64,000 nucleotides of DNA, taken from Inhella gelatinilytica (lineage in GTDB: Bacteria; Pseudomonadota; Gammaproteobacteria; Burkholderiales; Burkholderiaceae_C). The notes under the pieces are model-generated. The model did not search any database. It was not told where the DNA came from and was given only the letters and a program-made list of their open reading frames with translations. The DNA lies in assembly GCF_016093295.1 (NCBI RefSeq), contig NZ_JAEDAL010000004.1, positions 186,001-250,000 of the forward strand, given 5' to 3'. The position numbers were made by a program, and so were the translations under genes. Positions 30,114-39,864 of the stretch are shown one piece after another. The first letter of the stretch is position 1. Each line of letters begins with the position of its first letter.

Positions 30114-30437
30114 CTACTGGGCGCCCAGCCAGTGGCCTCTTCGGGTGCGGGCCAAATGTGCCCGCAAAAGCGCCCAGGCTCGCGGTTGGTGCGCCGCGCG
30201 CAGCCACAAGAATTGATGGCGCCGCCGCGTTGCCCGATGACCGGCCGAACATGGCAGCGACAGCCTCAATCCAATGCAGCGCCCCCATTCCCAGACCACG
30301 TCAACCCGCTCCACAGGGAGCGGATCCGGGCCCACCACGCGCGGCAGCAGTGCCCATCCCGATTCGTCGGCCACCAAGGCCCTCCATTGAGGCTGGCTTA
30401 ACGGCCAGACCACCCCCGGCAGAGCCCGCCGGCTCAT
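30114..30437 (-). CDS. Small Trp/Arg-rich hypothetical protein after fabF
   Basis: A 107-residue reading frame starting three bases after the fabF stop. It has nine or more tryptophans and many arginines (for example WEWGRCIGLRLSLPC and RHQFLWLRAAHQPRAW). Burkholderiales often have a small gene of this sort between fabF and rpoE, sometimes described as YgfX-like, and the R-R-x-x-x-W-L-W and W-x-x-L-R pattern fits its C-terminal part. There is no clear membrane segment, so it could be a shortened form. Coding potential is supported by tight spacing and codon use only. Confidence 0.5.
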   Translation of the reverse strand: MSRRALPGVVWPLSQPQWRALVADESGWALLPRVVGPDPLPVERVDVVWEWGRCIGLRLSLPCSAGHRATRRRHQFLWLRAAHQPRAWALLRAHLARTRRGHWLGAQ

Positions 30438-30440
30438 GGC

Positions 30441-31688
30441 TCAGTCGAATCGCTTGAAGATCAGCGTGCCATTCGTGCCACCAAAACCGAAATTGTTTTT
30501 GGCAGCGATGTCGATCTTCATCTCCCGCGCTTGATTGGCACAATAGTCCAAATCGCAAGCCGGATCGGGATCCTGCAAGTTGATGGTCGGCGGCGCAATC
30601 TGGTCCCGAAGGGCCAGCACAGTGAAGATCGATTCGATCCCGCCTGCCCCCCCCAGCAAATGCCCGGTCATCGACTTGGTGGAACTCACCACCATTTTCT
30701 TGGCATGGTCTCCAAAGGCCAGTTTGATGGCATTGGTTTCATTGGCATCGCCCAGCGGAGTGGAGGTGCCATGCGCATTCATGTAATCCACCGCATCCGC
30801 GTTCAGGCCGGCGTCGCGCAACGCCGCCTGCATGGTGCGGCGTGGGCCATCGACGTTGGGGGCCGTCATGTGATACGCATCCGCTCCCATGCCAAAGCCG
30901 ATGAGCTCCGCATAGATCTTGGCGCCCCGGGCTTGTGCGTGCTCCATGCTTTCGAGCACCATCACGCCGGCCCCCTCACCCAGAACAAACCCATCGCGCC
31001 CCTTGTCCCAGGGACGCGAGGCCGCGGCCGGGTCATCGTTGCGGGTTGACAGCGCCCGGGCCGCCGCAAAGCCACCGATCCCCAGGGGCGACACCGTGGA
31101 TTCGGCGCCACCCGCCACCATCGCATCCGCGTCGCCCATCTGGATCAGACGGGCCGCCATGCCAATGCTGTGCAAACCCGTCGTGCAGGCCGTCACCACC
31201 GACAAGTTGGGGCCCTTGAATCCCAATTGAATCGACAGGTGCCCCGAAATCATGTTGATGATTGAGGCTGGCACAAAAAACGGCGAGATTCGACGAGGCC
31301 CTCGGCTGATCGCTTCAGCCTTGGTTTCCTCAATCATCGGCAAGCCACCAATGCCGGATCCCACCATCACGCCGATGCGCTCGGATTGCGCCTCGGTCAG
31401 GGCCTCGCCAGTGAGCAGACCTGAGTCCCTCACGGCCTGGATGCCCGCGGCCAAACCGTAATGGATAAAGGTATCCATCGTGCGGGCTTCTTTGGCAGTG
31501 ATGTAGTCCTCAATGCTGAAGCCCTTCACTTCTCCTGCGAATTGGCAGGCCAAGTTACTGGCATCAAATCGAGTGACGGTGGCGATCCCGGAGCGGCCGG
31601 CCAAAATATTGGCCCACGAGTCTGCAACGGTGTTTCCCACCGGTGTGATCAGGCCCAGTCCAGTGACGACAACGCGACGACGGCTCAT
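30441..31688 (-). CDS. fabF: 3-oxoacyl-[acyl-carrier-protein] synthase II
   Basis: A 415-residue condensing enzyme that elongates acyl-ACP with malonyl-ACP in fatty-acid synthesis. The catalytic cysteine is in [13 protein letters not shown], the histidines are in [11 protein letters not shown] and [10 protein letters not shown], and the lysine is in STKSMTGH. The C-terminal [14 protein letters not shown] loop is present. The ATG at 31688 ([10 protein letters not shown]) is preferred to a TTG nine bases upstream. The gene follows acpP after an 87-bp spacer with two tetraloop hairpins. Confidence 0.97.
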   Translation of the reverse strand: MSRRRVVVTGLGLITPVGNTVADSWANILAGRSGIATVTRFDASNLACQFAGEVKGFSIEDYITAKEARTMDTFIHYGLAAGIQAVRDSGLLTGEALTEAQSERIGVMVGSGIGGLPMIEETKAEAISRGPRRISPFFVPASIINMISGHLSIQLGFKGPNLSVVTACTTGLHSIGMAARLIQMGDADAMVAGGAESTVSPLGIGGFAAARALSTRNDDPAAASRPWDKGRDGFVLGEGAGVMVLESMEHAQARGAKIYAELIGFGMGADAYHMTAPNVDGPRRTMQAALRDAGLNADAVDYMNAHGTSTPLGDANETNAIKLAFGDHAKKMVVSSTKSMTGHLLGGAGGIESIFTVLALRDQIAPPTINLQDPDPACDLDYCANQAREMKIDIAAKNNFGFGGTNGTLIFKRFD

Positions 31689-31717
31689 GCGATTCAACTG
31701 AAGTGCAAATGGTCAAA

Positions 31718-31758
31718 GGGGCCTTGCGGCCCCATCGAAAGCGCAACCGAAGTTGCGC
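31718..31758 (-). promoter_or_regulatory. Two tetraloop hairpins in the acpP-fabF spacer
   Basis: On the minus strand GCGCAAC-TTCG-GTTGCGC (31758-31741) is followed seven bases later by GGGGCC-GCAA-GGCCCC (31733-31718) and then TTT. These are a perfect UUCG-type and a perfect GNRA-type hairpin just after the acpP stop. They probably act as an attenuator or a 3'-end stabiliser, giving more acpP than fabF mRNA. Confidence 0.7.
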
Positions 31759-31775
31759 ACAGCGCAGCCCAAAGA

Positions 31776-32105
<330 letters not shown>

Positions 32106-32840
32106 TCAACACATGTACATGCCGCCGTTGACGTGCAGTTCACTGCCCGTCACATAGCCACCGCCAGGACCAGCCAAGAAGGCCACAGCCGCCGCCACTT
32201 CCTTGGCTTCGCCCAGTCGCGCCAACGGAATCTGCGACAGAAGCGCCTGTTGCTGCGCCTCAGGCAGCGCCGAAGTCATGTCGGTCGCAATGAAGCCAGG
32301 AGCCACGCAGTTCACCGTGATGCCACGGCTGCCGACTTCCCGAGCCAAAGCGCGACTCATGCCCGCCAAGCCGGCTTTAGCCGCCGCATAGTTGGCTTGC
32401 CCCGGGTTGCCGGAGGCACCCACAACGGACGTGATGCTGATGATGCGGCCGTGGCGCTGTTTCATCATGGGCTTGATCGCCAAACGACAGAGCCGAAAAA
32501 CGGCCTTCAGATTGGTATCAAGCACCGCGTCCCAATCTTCGTCCTTCAGACGCAGCGCCAAATTGTCCTTGGTGATGCCCGCGTTGTTGACGAGCACATG
32601 GAGGCCGCCTTCGTCTTTGATCAGGCTCTCAACCAGCGCTTCACAGGCCGCCGCATCGTTCACATTGAGAGCCACCCCACGGCCGCCCGTCGCAGCCAGG
32701 GATGTGGTGATCCGCTCGGCCCCTTCGACGGTGGTCGCCGTCCCGATCACATGATGACCCTGCTCGGCCAATGCCTGGGCGATGGCCGCACCGATGCCAC
32801 GACTGGCACCGGTTACGAGGGCAATTGTCTTGGTACTCAT
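32106..32840 (-). CDS. fabG: 3-oxoacyl-[acyl-carrier-protein] reductase
   Basis: A 244-residue short-chain dehydrogenase that reduces 3-oxoacyl-ACP with NADPH. It has the cofactor loop TGASRGIGAA, the NNAG block, the catalytic serine in SITSVVGASGNPGQ, and YAAAKAG with the active-site tyrosine and lysine. The ATG at 32840 is chosen since AAGGGG lies six bases upstream; the ATG at 32846 would be too close to that site. It lies 17 bp after fabD. Confidence 0.96.
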   Translation of the reverse strand: MSTKTIALVTGASRGIGAAIAQALAEQGHHVIGTATTVEGAERITTSLAATGGRGVALNVNDAAACEALVESLIKDEGGLHVLVNNAGITKDNLALRLKDEDWDAVLDTNLKAVFRLCRLAIKPMMKQRHGRIISITSVVGASGNPGQANYAAAKAGLAGMSRALAREVGSRGITVNCVAPGFIATDMTSALPEAQQQALLSQIPLARLGEAKEVAAAVAFLAGPGGGYVTGSELHVNGGMYMC

Positions 32841-32857
32841 GGTCATCCCCTTGATCC

Positions 32858-33799
32858 TCAGCCCAACAAGGCCCGTGCCTCAGCCAGACTGGCGGGATCT
32901 TGAACGACCGCGGTCACAAGCGCACTATCAATGCGCTTCACCATCCCCGAAAGGACTTTGCCAGGGCCGCACTCAATCACATGATTCAGGCCACGCGCCT
33001 TGAGGGCCTGAACCACCTCGACCCAGCGGACGGGCTGGTATGCTTGTCGCACCAAGGCTTCTCGAATAGCCTTGCTTTCCGTGGGCGTCTGAACGTCTAC
33101 GTTATTGACCACAGGGAAGGCCGCCTTCTTCAGCTTCATTCCTTTGAGGGCTTCTTGTAGACGTTCCGCAGCCGGCTTCATCAGGCTGCTGTGGAACGGC
33201 GCCGAAACCGGCAAGGGCAGCGCGCGTTTCGCACCTGAGGCCTTGAGCATCTCGCAAGCGCGCTCGACGCCACCTTTGGTACCTGCGATAACAGTTTGGA
33301 GCGGTTCATTGAAGTTAACCGCTTCAACAACCTGCCCACTGAATTGAGCAGCAAGCGCGCAACCAGCTTTAACCGCCCCCTCATTCAAACCCAAAATGGC
33401 CGCCATGCCACCTTGCCCCACGGGCACTGCCTCTTGCATCGCCTCAGCGCGCAGGCGAACCAAGGGCAATGCTTGCCCCAAGGTCAGGACACCTGCTGCC
33501 ACCAGCGCACTGTATTCACCCAGACTGTGACCTGCCACGGCGCTCGGAAGCAATCCGGTCTCTTGAACCCAGGCGCGGTAGCACGCCACGCCCGCTGTCA
33601 GCATCACGGGCTGCGTGTTAGTCGTCAAATCGAGTTGATCTTTGGGCCCCTCGGCAATCAATCGGCCCATATCCTGCCCCAAGGCTTCGCTCGCCTCGGC
33701 AAGGACCGCGCGCACGGCCGGATGGTCGCCCCAAGCATTCAACATGCCTACAGCCTGGGAACCCTGGCCCGGAAAAACGAAAGCAAACGATGCGGTCAT
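32858..33799 (-). CDS. fabD: Malonyl-CoA:ACP transacylase
   Basis: A 313-residue enzyme that moves malonyl from CoA to ACP. FVFPGQGSQAVGM opens the fold, the nucleophile serine is in VAGHSLGEYSAL, the substrate arginine is in VRLRAEAMQ, the second histidine is in VSAPFHSSLM, and ECGPGKVLSGM closes it. The ATG at 33799 has GGAG upstream; a TTG at 33811 is less likely. It lies 40 bp after fabH. Confidence 0.97.
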   Translation of the reverse strand: MTASFAFVFPGQGSQAVGMLNAWGDHPAVRAVLAEASEALGQDMGRLIAEGPKDQLDLTTNTQPVMLTAGVACYRAWVQETGLLPSAVAGHSLGEYSALVAAGVLTLGQALPLVRLRAEAMQEAVPVGQGGMAAILGLNEGAVKAGCALAAQFSGQVVEAVNFNEPLQTVIAGTKGGVERACEMLKASGAKRALPLPVSAPFHSSLMKPAAERLQEALKGMKLKKAAFPVVNNVDVQTPTESKAIREALVRQAYQPVRWVEVVQALKARGLNHVIECGPGKVLSGMVKRIDSALVTAVVQDPASLAEARALLG

Positions 33800-33839
33800 C
33801 AATGACTCCAATGTCCTATAGGTTCGTGTAATGTCGTAA

Positions 33840-34820
33840 TCAGTACGTCAACAGGGCGGCGCCCCACGTGAAGCCGCCGCCCACCCCTTCGAGCAGCAAT
33901 TTTTGCCCCCGTTGAATGCGCCCTGACCGGATAGCCCCGTCCAGTGCCAATGGCACAGACGCAGCCGATGTATTGCCATGCTCATGAACGGTCACGATCA
34001 TTCGCTCCTCGGGGAGTCCGAGTTTTTTGGCCGTGCCCTTCATGATGCGCAGATTGGCTTGGTGAGGTATCAGCCAATCAATCTGACCCGCTGCGACCTG
34101 GGCTCGCTCCATGACTTCGCGGGCGACTTTGTCCAGCGCCGTGACCGCAAGTTTGAAAACAGCCTGACCGTCCATGCGGACCACCGGATGACCCACCACA
34201 TGCCCCCCCTGCACCGTGCCCGGAACACAGAGAACTTCGGCTTGCGCCCCGTCAGCATGCAGGGCAGTGGCCAGGATGCCCGGTGTGTCGGAAGCCCCCA
34301 GCACGACGGCGCCAGCACCATCGCCAAAGAGCACACACGTGGTGCGATCTTTGAAGTCCAGCAAGCGAGAAAACACTTCCGCCCCAACCACCAGGGCGTG
34401 CCGGGCCTGTCCCGCCCGGATCATGGCATCCGCCACCGACAAGGCGTACAAAAAGCCCGAACACACGGCCTGCACATCGAACGCCGCGCAACCAGCGACA
34501 CCCAGCTTGGCCTGTAGCAAACACGCTGTGGAAGGGAAGACCATGTCTGGCGTGGTGGTCGCGACGATGATCAGGTCCAAATCCTCGGCTGCAAGGCCCG
34601 CCGCGGCAATCGCGGCTTGCGCCGCCGGCAGGGCCAAGTCGCTGGTGGACTGACCTGACTCGGCAAAGTAACGAGCTTGAATGCCTGTGCGCTCGGTAAT
34701 CCATTCGTCCGAGGTTTCAACCCCGTCGGCCGCCAACTGAGCGACCAGCTGGACATTGGACACACGACGGGCGGGCAAATGACTGCCCGTGCCCAAGACC
34801 CTAGAGAAATTCGGATTCAT
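33840..34820 (-). CDS. fabH: 3-oxoacyl-[acyl-carrier-protein] synthase III
   Basis: A 326-residue enzyme that starts fatty-acid synthesis by joining acetyl-CoA and malonyl-ACP. The catalytic cysteine is in [13 protein letters not shown], the histidine in [12 protein letters not shown] and the asparagine in [12 protein letters not shown]. The ATG at 34820 is used; a GTG at 34832 overlapping the plsX stop (GTGA) is also possible and would add four residues. Neither start has a strong ribosome site. Confidence 0.97.
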   Translation of the reverse strand: MNPNFSRVLGTGSHLPARRVSNVQLVAQLAADGVETSDEWITERTGIQARYFAESGQSTSDLALPAAQAAIAAAGLAAEDLDLIIVATTTPDMVFPSTACLLQAKLGVAGCAAFDVQAVCSGFLYALSVADAMIRAGQARHALVVGAEVFSRLLDFKDRTTCVLFGDGAGAVVLGASDTPGILATALHADGAQAEVLCVPGTVQGGHVVGHPVVRMDGQAVFKLAVTALDKVAREVMERAQVAAGQIDWLIPHQANLRIMKGTAKKLGLPEERMIVTVHEHGNTSAASVPLALDGAIRSGRIQRGQKLLLEGVGGGFTWGAALLTY

Positions 34821-34828
34821 ATTGAAAC

Positions 34829-35884
34829 TCACGCTGGCTGGGCGGCACTCGCGGGTAAGTTGGAGACAGCAGCGGTCACGCGACTCTGAACACCCGACAG
34901 GAGCTGGTGGCGAGCGGCCTCATAGGCCCGCTCCAAGGCGCGTTCAAACGCGTAAGCATCGGCCGAACCGTGGCTCTTAAAAACCAAGCCCCGCAGACCC
35001 AGCAAAGCGGCCCCGTTGAAGCGCCGGTGATCCACGCGCTGTTTGAACCGCTTCAGCACGGGCAACGCCACCACCGCCGCCGCTTTTGAGAGCCAACCCG
35101 CGGAAAACTCCGCCTTGAGCTGCTCGCCGACCATGCTGGCCAGACCTTCCGCAGCTTTCAGCGCCACGTTACCGACAAAACCATCGCAGACCACGATGTC
35201 CGTCGTACCCTTAAAAATGTCGTTGCCCTCCACGTTGCCGTGGAAGTTCACCAAACCGGCCTCATGCGCACCGCGGAGCAGTTCGCCCGTTTTCTTGATC
35301 ACTTCGCTGCCTTTGATCACCTCCTCACCCACATTGAGAAGGCCCACCGTGGGGCTGGGGTTTTCGGTCACCGCCGTGACCAAGGCCGAACCCATGATCG
35401 CGAACTGCAGCAAGTGATCAGGGCCGCAATCGACATTGGCCCCCAGGTCCAAGACCGTGGTGCCCGTGCCCTTGCGATTGGGCAGCACGGTGGCAATGGC
35501 CGGGCGATCAATGCCCTCCATCGTCTTCAAGACGAAACGGGCCACCGCCATCAGCGCCCCGGTATTGCCCGACGAGACGCAGGCATCGGCCGCGGCGGGT
35601 ATTCCGTCCGCAGCTTTCAGTTGGTTGATGGCGACACGAAGCGAAGAGTCTTTCTTCCTGCGCAGGGCGACCTCAACGGGATCATCCATGGCAACAACTT
35701 CGTTGGCCTCGATCACCGTGCACCGCGGCCAATGCCGCGCCACACCCACCGTCTCGGGCCGACCCACCAACAGCAGTTCCGCGTGGGGATGACTGCTCAG
35801 AAAGGCTTGGCAGGCCGGCAAGGTCGCTGCCGGCCCCAAATCGCCGCCCATGCAGTCCACCGCAATGCGCACACGCTGCAGCAT
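34829..35884 (-). CDS. plsX: Phosphate acyltransferase PlsX
   Basis: A 351-residue enzyme that makes acyl-phosphate from acyl-ACP for phospholipid synthesis. The N-terminal [18 protein letters not shown] motif and [32 protein letters not shown] and the C-terminal [18 protein letters not shown] are characteristic. The ATG at 35884 has GAGGA eight bases upstream; the first possible codon of the frame (35890) is TTG. It follows rpmF in the usual order. Confidence 0.97.
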   Translation of the reverse strand: MLQRVRIAVDCMGGDLGPAATLPACQAFLSSHPHAELLLVGRPETVGVARHWPRCTVIEANEVVAMDDPVEVALRRKKDSSLRVAINQLKAADGIPAAADACVSSGNTGALMAVARFVLKTMEGIDRPAIATVLPNRKGTGTTVLDLGANVDCGPDHLLQFAIMGSALVTAVTENPSPTVGLLNVGEEVIKGSEVIKKTGELLRGAHEAGLVNFHGNVEGNDIFKGTTDIVVCDGFVGNVALKAAEGLASMVGEQLKAEFSAGWLSKAAAVVALPVLKRFKQRVDHRRFNGAALLGLRGLVFKSHGSADAYAFERALERAYEAARHQLLSGVQSRVTAAVSNLPASAAQPA

Positions 35885-35917
35885 CCGCAAATCCTCACCA
35901 AGAAAACCAAAGCAGAA

Positions 35918-35949
35918 CGCCCGGCGCCCCCTCGCAGGGACGTCGGGCG
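35918..35949 (-). terminator. GC-rich hairpin between rpmF and plsX
   Basis: CGCCCG pairs with CGGGCG, with an inner CCCT/AGGG stem, in the 126-bp rpmF-plsX gap. On the minus strand TTCTGCTTTGGTTTTC follows, so it could terminate part of the rpmF transcripts. No T-run is uninterrupted, so this is tentative. Confidence 0.35.
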
Positions 35950-36010
35950 CAGCAACGATCGATCCCGGGAGCAGAAATCACAAACGCGTGACCTCGCCCC
36001 CCAAACGGAA

Positions 36011-36196
36011 TCAGGCCGCGTCAGCCTTGGTCTTCAGAACCTTACGGCCCCGGTAAAAACCGTTCGGGCTGATGTGGTGACGCAGGTGGACTTCACCGGT
36101 CGTCGGCTCGATGGCCGTACCCGGGTTCACCAAGGCGTTATGCGAGCGGTGCATGCCGCGCTTGGACGGCGACTTCTTGTTTTGTTGAACAGCCAT
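36011..36196 (-). CDS. rpmF: 50S ribosomal protein L32
   Basis: A 61-residue basic ribosomal protein with the invariant start [20 protein letters not shown] and the C-terminal [18 protein letters not shown]. The ATG at 36196 has GGAG at good spacing. It follows the yceD-like gene after 161 bp, the conserved yceD-rpmF-plsX arrangement. Confidence 0.98.
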   Translation of the reverse strand: MAVQQNKKSPSKRGMHRSHNALVNPGTAIEPTTGEVHLRHHISPNGFYRGRKVLKTKADAA

Positions 36197-36357
36197 GATT
36201 GCTCCAATGCTGTGCGGCGGGCCGAAAAACGGCTCATCCGATGAGCGCCGTGGATTGCTACAACCCACAAAGCGACGAACCTGCCAGCACCCAAAGACAG
36301 AAGCGGCAGCGACAAAAGTCTTCCATTCTAGCCCGAATTCAGACCCCAGGGAAGCCC

Positions 36358-36924
36358 CTAGTCCTGCTTCTTGAGAACCGCGAGGGCCGCGAAGGGGTTG
36401 GGGCGCTCGTCCTGGGAGGGCTCCTCTCCAGACACCCCTTCGGGCTCGCTGGCGAATTCAGGCGCCGAGCAAGCCTCGTGTAGGGGCACAAGCGGAAGCG
36501 CCAGCAGCAACTCGTCCTCAATGAGTTCTCTTGCATCGAAGGTTCGGCTAAGGACCAGCAGATCCTCATCGCTGTCCAAGTCTTCGGACTCGGCCGACGC
36601 CTCATCCCGAACGAAACGAAACGAGCGGTCGACGGACACAGTCCTCTCAACGGCCTGCAAACAGCGCTGACACTCCAGCCGATAGCCCGTCGACACCGAC
36701 AAATGCAACCACACCTCGGGCGGGGACCCCAAACGCTCCCGTCGCTCGCCCCGCAATGACCAGTCAATCGCCGGCAGGCGCTCAGCCTCCTCGACCGGGC
36801 ACCACTGACTCTCCAACCACCGGGGTAAATCTGAGGCCACCCAGCGACCATGCAATTCGGCGCCCTCACGCGCGAACGCGCCCACATCCAGGCGATCCGG
36901 CTTCCAATTCAATTCAGCACGCAT
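36358..36924 (-). CDS. yceD: DUF177 (YceD) family protein
   Basis: A 188-residue acidic protein of the DUF177/YceD family, which accompanies rpmF in most bacteria and is linked to 23S rRNA and ribosome assembly. The motif [21 protein letters not shown] carries the C-x2-C pair typical of the family, and [17 protein letters not shown] the second conserved block with its late cysteine. The ATG at 36924 is the first ATG; the longer frame opens with GTG. It is divergent from maf, with 33 bp between the start codons. Confidence 0.92.
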   Translation of the reverse strand: MRAELNWKPDRLDVGAFAREGAELHGRWVASDLPRWLESQWCPVEEAERLPAIDWSLRGERRERLGSPPEVWLHLSVSTGYRLECQRCLQAVERTVSVDRSFRFVRDEASAESEDLDSDEDLLVLSRTFDARELIEDELLLALPLVPLHEACSAPEFASEPEGVSGEEPSQDERPNPFAALAVLKKQD

Positions 36925-36957
36925 GTCGAGAGTGTACGAAGGGACAATCCGCCCACC

Positions 36958-37545
36958 ATGCAACACCCCCTGATCTTGGCCTCCACTTCACGCTATCGAC
37001 GTGAACTCTTGGAGCGACTGCATCTGCCCTTTTCGGTCCACCCACCCCACACGGACGAAACACCCAGGGACCATGAGTCCCCCGCCGAACTCGCGGTACG
37101 GCTGGCCATCGCCAAGGCCCGCGCCGTGGCTCAGGCCCACCCGGAGGCCTGGGTCATTGGATCGGACCAAGTTGCCGATCTAAACGGCGAACCCATCGGA
37201 AAGCCCGGAGATTTAGAGCGTGCCCAGCGACAGCTAGAACGGCTGAGCGGCCAAACCGTGGTGTTTCAAACAGGCTTGGCCCTGGTGAACCATGCCCGAC
37301 AGTGGCAGCAGTCCGTCAGGGTGCCCGTTCGGGTTCGCTTTCGAACCCTGACTCCAGACGCCATTGCTCGCTATCTCGCGTTGGAGCCCGCCATCGATTG
37401 CGCCGGCAGCGCCAAGAGTGAGGGCTTGGGTATTGCTTTGCTGGAGACCATTGAATCTGACGACCCCACCGCCCTGATTGGATTGCCCCTCATCGCCTTG
37501 ACACGACTGCTGCGCGAGGCAGGGTTGGACCCCTTGTCAACATGA
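36958..37545 (+). CDS. Maf-like nucleoside triphosphate pyrophosphatase (YceF type)
   Basis: A 195-residue Maf-family house-cleaning enzyme. The N-terminal LILASTSRYRRELLERLHLPF has the S-x-x-R motif. VIGSDQVADLNGEPIGKPGD follows; the Q in SDQV marks the YceF/m7GTP subtype rather than the dTTP subtype. The C-terminal CAGSAKSEGLGIALLE is also present. It hydrolyses modified or non-standard NTPs, probably m7GTP. The stop overlaps the next gene by four bases. Confidence 0.92.
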   Translation: MQHPLILASTSRYRRELLERLHLPFSVHPPHTDETPRDHESPAELAVRLAIAKARAVAQAHPEAWVIGSDQVADLNGEPIGKPGDLERAQRQLERLSGQTVVFQTGLALVNHARQWQQSVRVPVRVRFRTLTPDAIARYLALEPAIDCAGSAKSEGLGIALLETIESDDPTALIGLPLIALTRLLREAGLDPLST

Positions 37546-38327
37546 AAACCACGTCGCCCCCCGGGCGCCTCGTCCTGGTCCCGAACACCCTCGACTTCGG
37601 TGTCGAGTCCGTCCTCGGCTTGGACGCAGCGCTCCCTCCCCTCGTTTGGCGTGAAGCAGCCCAACTCCGGTACTGGGTGGTGGAGAACGCCAAGTCAGCG
37701 CGCGCCTTTCTCAAGCGAATCGATGCCGTCCAGCCCCTCTCGGTTCCGCTGCAGCAACTGTCGATCGTCGAACTACCGCGACCCAACAAGGGCGGCAAAA
37801 CCGCCCCATCGCAGACCCTAGCGAGCGAGGTGTGGGCTTCTTTGCTGGCCCCCGCTCGCGCCGGGCATGACCTGGGCCTGCTGTCAGAGGCTGGTCTGCC
37901 TGCCGTGGCCGACCCGGGGAGTGGATTGGTCGCGCAAGCGCATCGCGAGCGCCTCCCGGTTCACAGTTTGGCCGGGCCCAGCAGTTTGCTCCTGGCGTTG
38001 GCAGCCAGTGGGCTACAAGGGCAACAATTCGCTTTTGTGGGCTATCTGCCCCAAGATGCGGCAGCACGCACGGCGCGCATCCGCGAATTGGAACAGCGGT
38101 CGCGCAAAGAGCAACAAACGCAAATCGCCATCGAAACGCCCTATCGAAACCGGGTGTTGCTGGACGCCCTGCTGCAAGCGCTGCACCCGGAAACCCGGCT
38201 GTCTGTCAGCATGGCACTGACTACGCCATCGGCTTCCACCCATTGCGCAACCGTGGCCCACTGGCGCCGTGAGCCCCGCGAGTTACCCACCGATCAGCCG
38301 GCGGTGTTTTCCTGGCTGGCCGGTTGA
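37542..38327 (+). CDS. SAM-dependent methyltransferase, tetrapyrrole methylase family (RsmI-like)
   Basis: A 261-residue protein related to RsmI, the 16S rRNA C1402 2'-O-methyltransferase. LLSEAGLPAVADPGSGLVAQ and HSLAGPSSLLLALAASGLQG are the SAM-binding blocks, and FVGYLPQ follows. It is shorter and more diverged than RsmI, and lacks the usual N-terminal P-I-G-N-L motif, so the substrate is uncertain. It overlaps maf by four bases and converges with rhlE, overlapping its end by 34 bp. Confidence 0.82.
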   Translation: MKTTSPPGRLVLVPNTLDFGVESVLGLDAALPPLVWREAAQLRYWVVENAKSARAFLKRIDAVQPLSVPLQQLSIVELPRPNKGGKTAPSQTLASEVWASLLAPARAGHDLGLLSEAGLPAVADPGSGLVAQAHRERLPVHSLAGPSSLLLALAASGLQGQQFAFVGYLPQDAAARTARIRELEQRSRKEQQTQIAIETPYRNRVLLDALLQALHPETRLSVSMALTTPSASTHCATVAHWRREPRELPTDQPAVFSWLAG

Positions 38328-39760
38328 TCGACCACCACCGGCGGCGCAAACAAAGCCGCCACTTGGCGTTTGGGCTTGATGTAACGCGACAAGCCGCCGG
38401 CCTTTACGGCGGGTTTGACCGCTGCACGCTCCCAGGCGGGCACCTCGCCCCCCTCTTTTTCCTCGTAGGGGCGGTCAAAGAAGGGGTCGCGGGGCGACGC
38501 GGGCACAGCGCGACGCGGCGCCGCTTCAACACTGCGCGCTTCTCCCCAGCGCTCAAAACGTGGCTCCCCGCGGCTGTCGGCTCGGCGAGCCCGCCCTTCT
38601 TCTTCAACGGCAACGGATTGCGGCTCAATCTTGCGTTTGATCAGCTTTTCAATATCCGCTACCAGGCGTGAATCGCTGGGGGATACAAACGTGATGGCGA
38701 CCCCCGAGGCGCCGGCGCGACCGGTTCGTCCGATCCGGTGCACATAGTCCTCGGCATTGAAGGGCACATCGAAATTGAAGACCAGCGGCAGCTCCGCGAT
38801 ATCAAGCCCTCGCCCTGCGACATCGGTGGCGACGAGCAGGTCCACCTCGCCCGCCTTAAAAGCCGCCAAGGTTTTCAGTCGCTCATCTTGGCTCTTGTCG
38901 CCATGCAGGGCACTGGCCTTAAGCCCTTCGCGCTCCAGCGCCCGCGTCAACCGCGCAGCGCCCAGCTTGCTGTTCATGAACACGATAGCCTGCTTCTGCC
39001 CCTGTTCACGCCACAACTGCTTCAAGAGCGCCCGCTTGGCATCATCACCCACAGCGTAGAACCGCTGGTCCACGGTCGAAGCGGTGGCGTTGGGCCGCGC
39101 CACTTCCACGAGTTCAGGGTTTTGCAAATAGCTGCCAGCGAGCCGCTTGATTTCGGGCGAGAACGTCGCCGAAAACAGCAAGGTCTGCCGATTTTTGGGC
39201 AAGTAGCTGAGGATACGTTCCAAGTCCGGCAGGAAGCCGATATCCAGCATCCGGTCCGCCTCATCCAGCACCACGTATTCCACCTGGTGCAAGGCGCAGT
39301 TCTTCCCCTCAATGTGGTCCAAGAGTCGACCTGGGGTGGCGATGAGCACCTCCACCCCACCGCGCAACTGGGCCGCCTGCGGCTTGATATCAACCCCGCC
39401 GAAAACGCACGCCACCCGCAATTGGGTGTGCTTGGCATAGGCCAATACGTTTTGCGCCACTTGGTCCGCCAACTCCCGGGTCGGCGCCAACACCACGGCG
39501 CGAACGGGGTGTCGCGCGGGCGACATGCTGCTGTTCTCGTGCTTGAGCATGCGCTGTAGCAACGGTATGGAGAACGCCGCCGTTTTGCCCGTTCCCGTTT
39601 GGGCGGCCCCCATGACATCTCGGCCGGACAACACGATCGGGATCGCCTTGGCCTGAATGGGGGTCATCGCGGTGTAGCCAGAGTCCGCCACGGCACGCAG
39701 CAACTTGGCATCCAGTGGCAGCGTGTCAAATCGCGGCGCTTGGGGGGTTTCTTGGGTCAT
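38294..39760 (-). CDS. rhlE: DEAD-box RNA helicase RhlE
   Basis: A 488-residue ATP-dependent RNA helicase for ribosome assembly or RNA decay. The Q motif (MTPIQAKAIPIVLSG), Walker A AAQTGTGKTAAF, VLDEADRMLDIGFLPD, SATFSPE, VATDVAGRGLDI and HRIGRTGRAG are all present. The C-terminal tail (about 385-488) is basic and low-complexity. The ATG at 39760 is preferred to an upstream open frame from 39817. Symbol by similarity. Confidence 0.93.
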   Translation of the reverse strand: MTQETPQAPRFDTLPLDAKLLRAVADSGYTAMTPIQAKAIPIVLSGRDVMGAAQTGTGKTAAFSIPLLQRMLKHENSSMSPARHPVRAVVLAPTRELADQVAQNVLAYAKHTQLRVACVFGGVDIKPQAAQLRGGVEVLIATPGRLLDHIEGKNCALHQVEYVVLDEADRMLDIGFLPDLERILSYLPKNRQTLLFSATFSPEIKRLAGSYLQNPELVEVARPNATASTVDQRFYAVGDDAKRALLKQLWREQGQKQAIVFMNSKLGAARLTRALEREGLKASALHGDKSQDERLKTLAAFKAGEVDLLVATDVAGRGLDIAELPLVFNFDVPFNAEDYVHRIGRTGRAGASGVAITFVSPSDSRLVADIEKLIKRKIEPQSVAVEEEGRARRADSRGEPRFERWGEARSVEAAPRRAVPASPRDPFFDRPYEEKEGGEVPAWERAAVKPAVKAGGLSRYIKPKRQVAALFAPPVVVDQPASQENTAG

Positions 39761-39835
39761 ATCCGTGTATTGTCGCCGCCTTGCACATGGGGTTACCTCG
39801 TAAATGACCGTAAACATGTGTTGCCGGTCACAAAT

Positions 39836-39851
39836 CGGCTGAAACCAGCCG
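39836..39851 (+). promoter_or_regulatory. Hairpin before the first glycosyltransferase
   Basis: CGGCTG-AAAC-CAGCCG ends 13 bases before the start codon at 39865, where a ribosome would bind. The 104-bp gap between the rhlE start and this gene has no recognisable promoter hexamers. The hairpin may limit translation or be chance. Confidence 0.3.
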
Positions 39852-39864
39852 GTAAACTGAGCTC

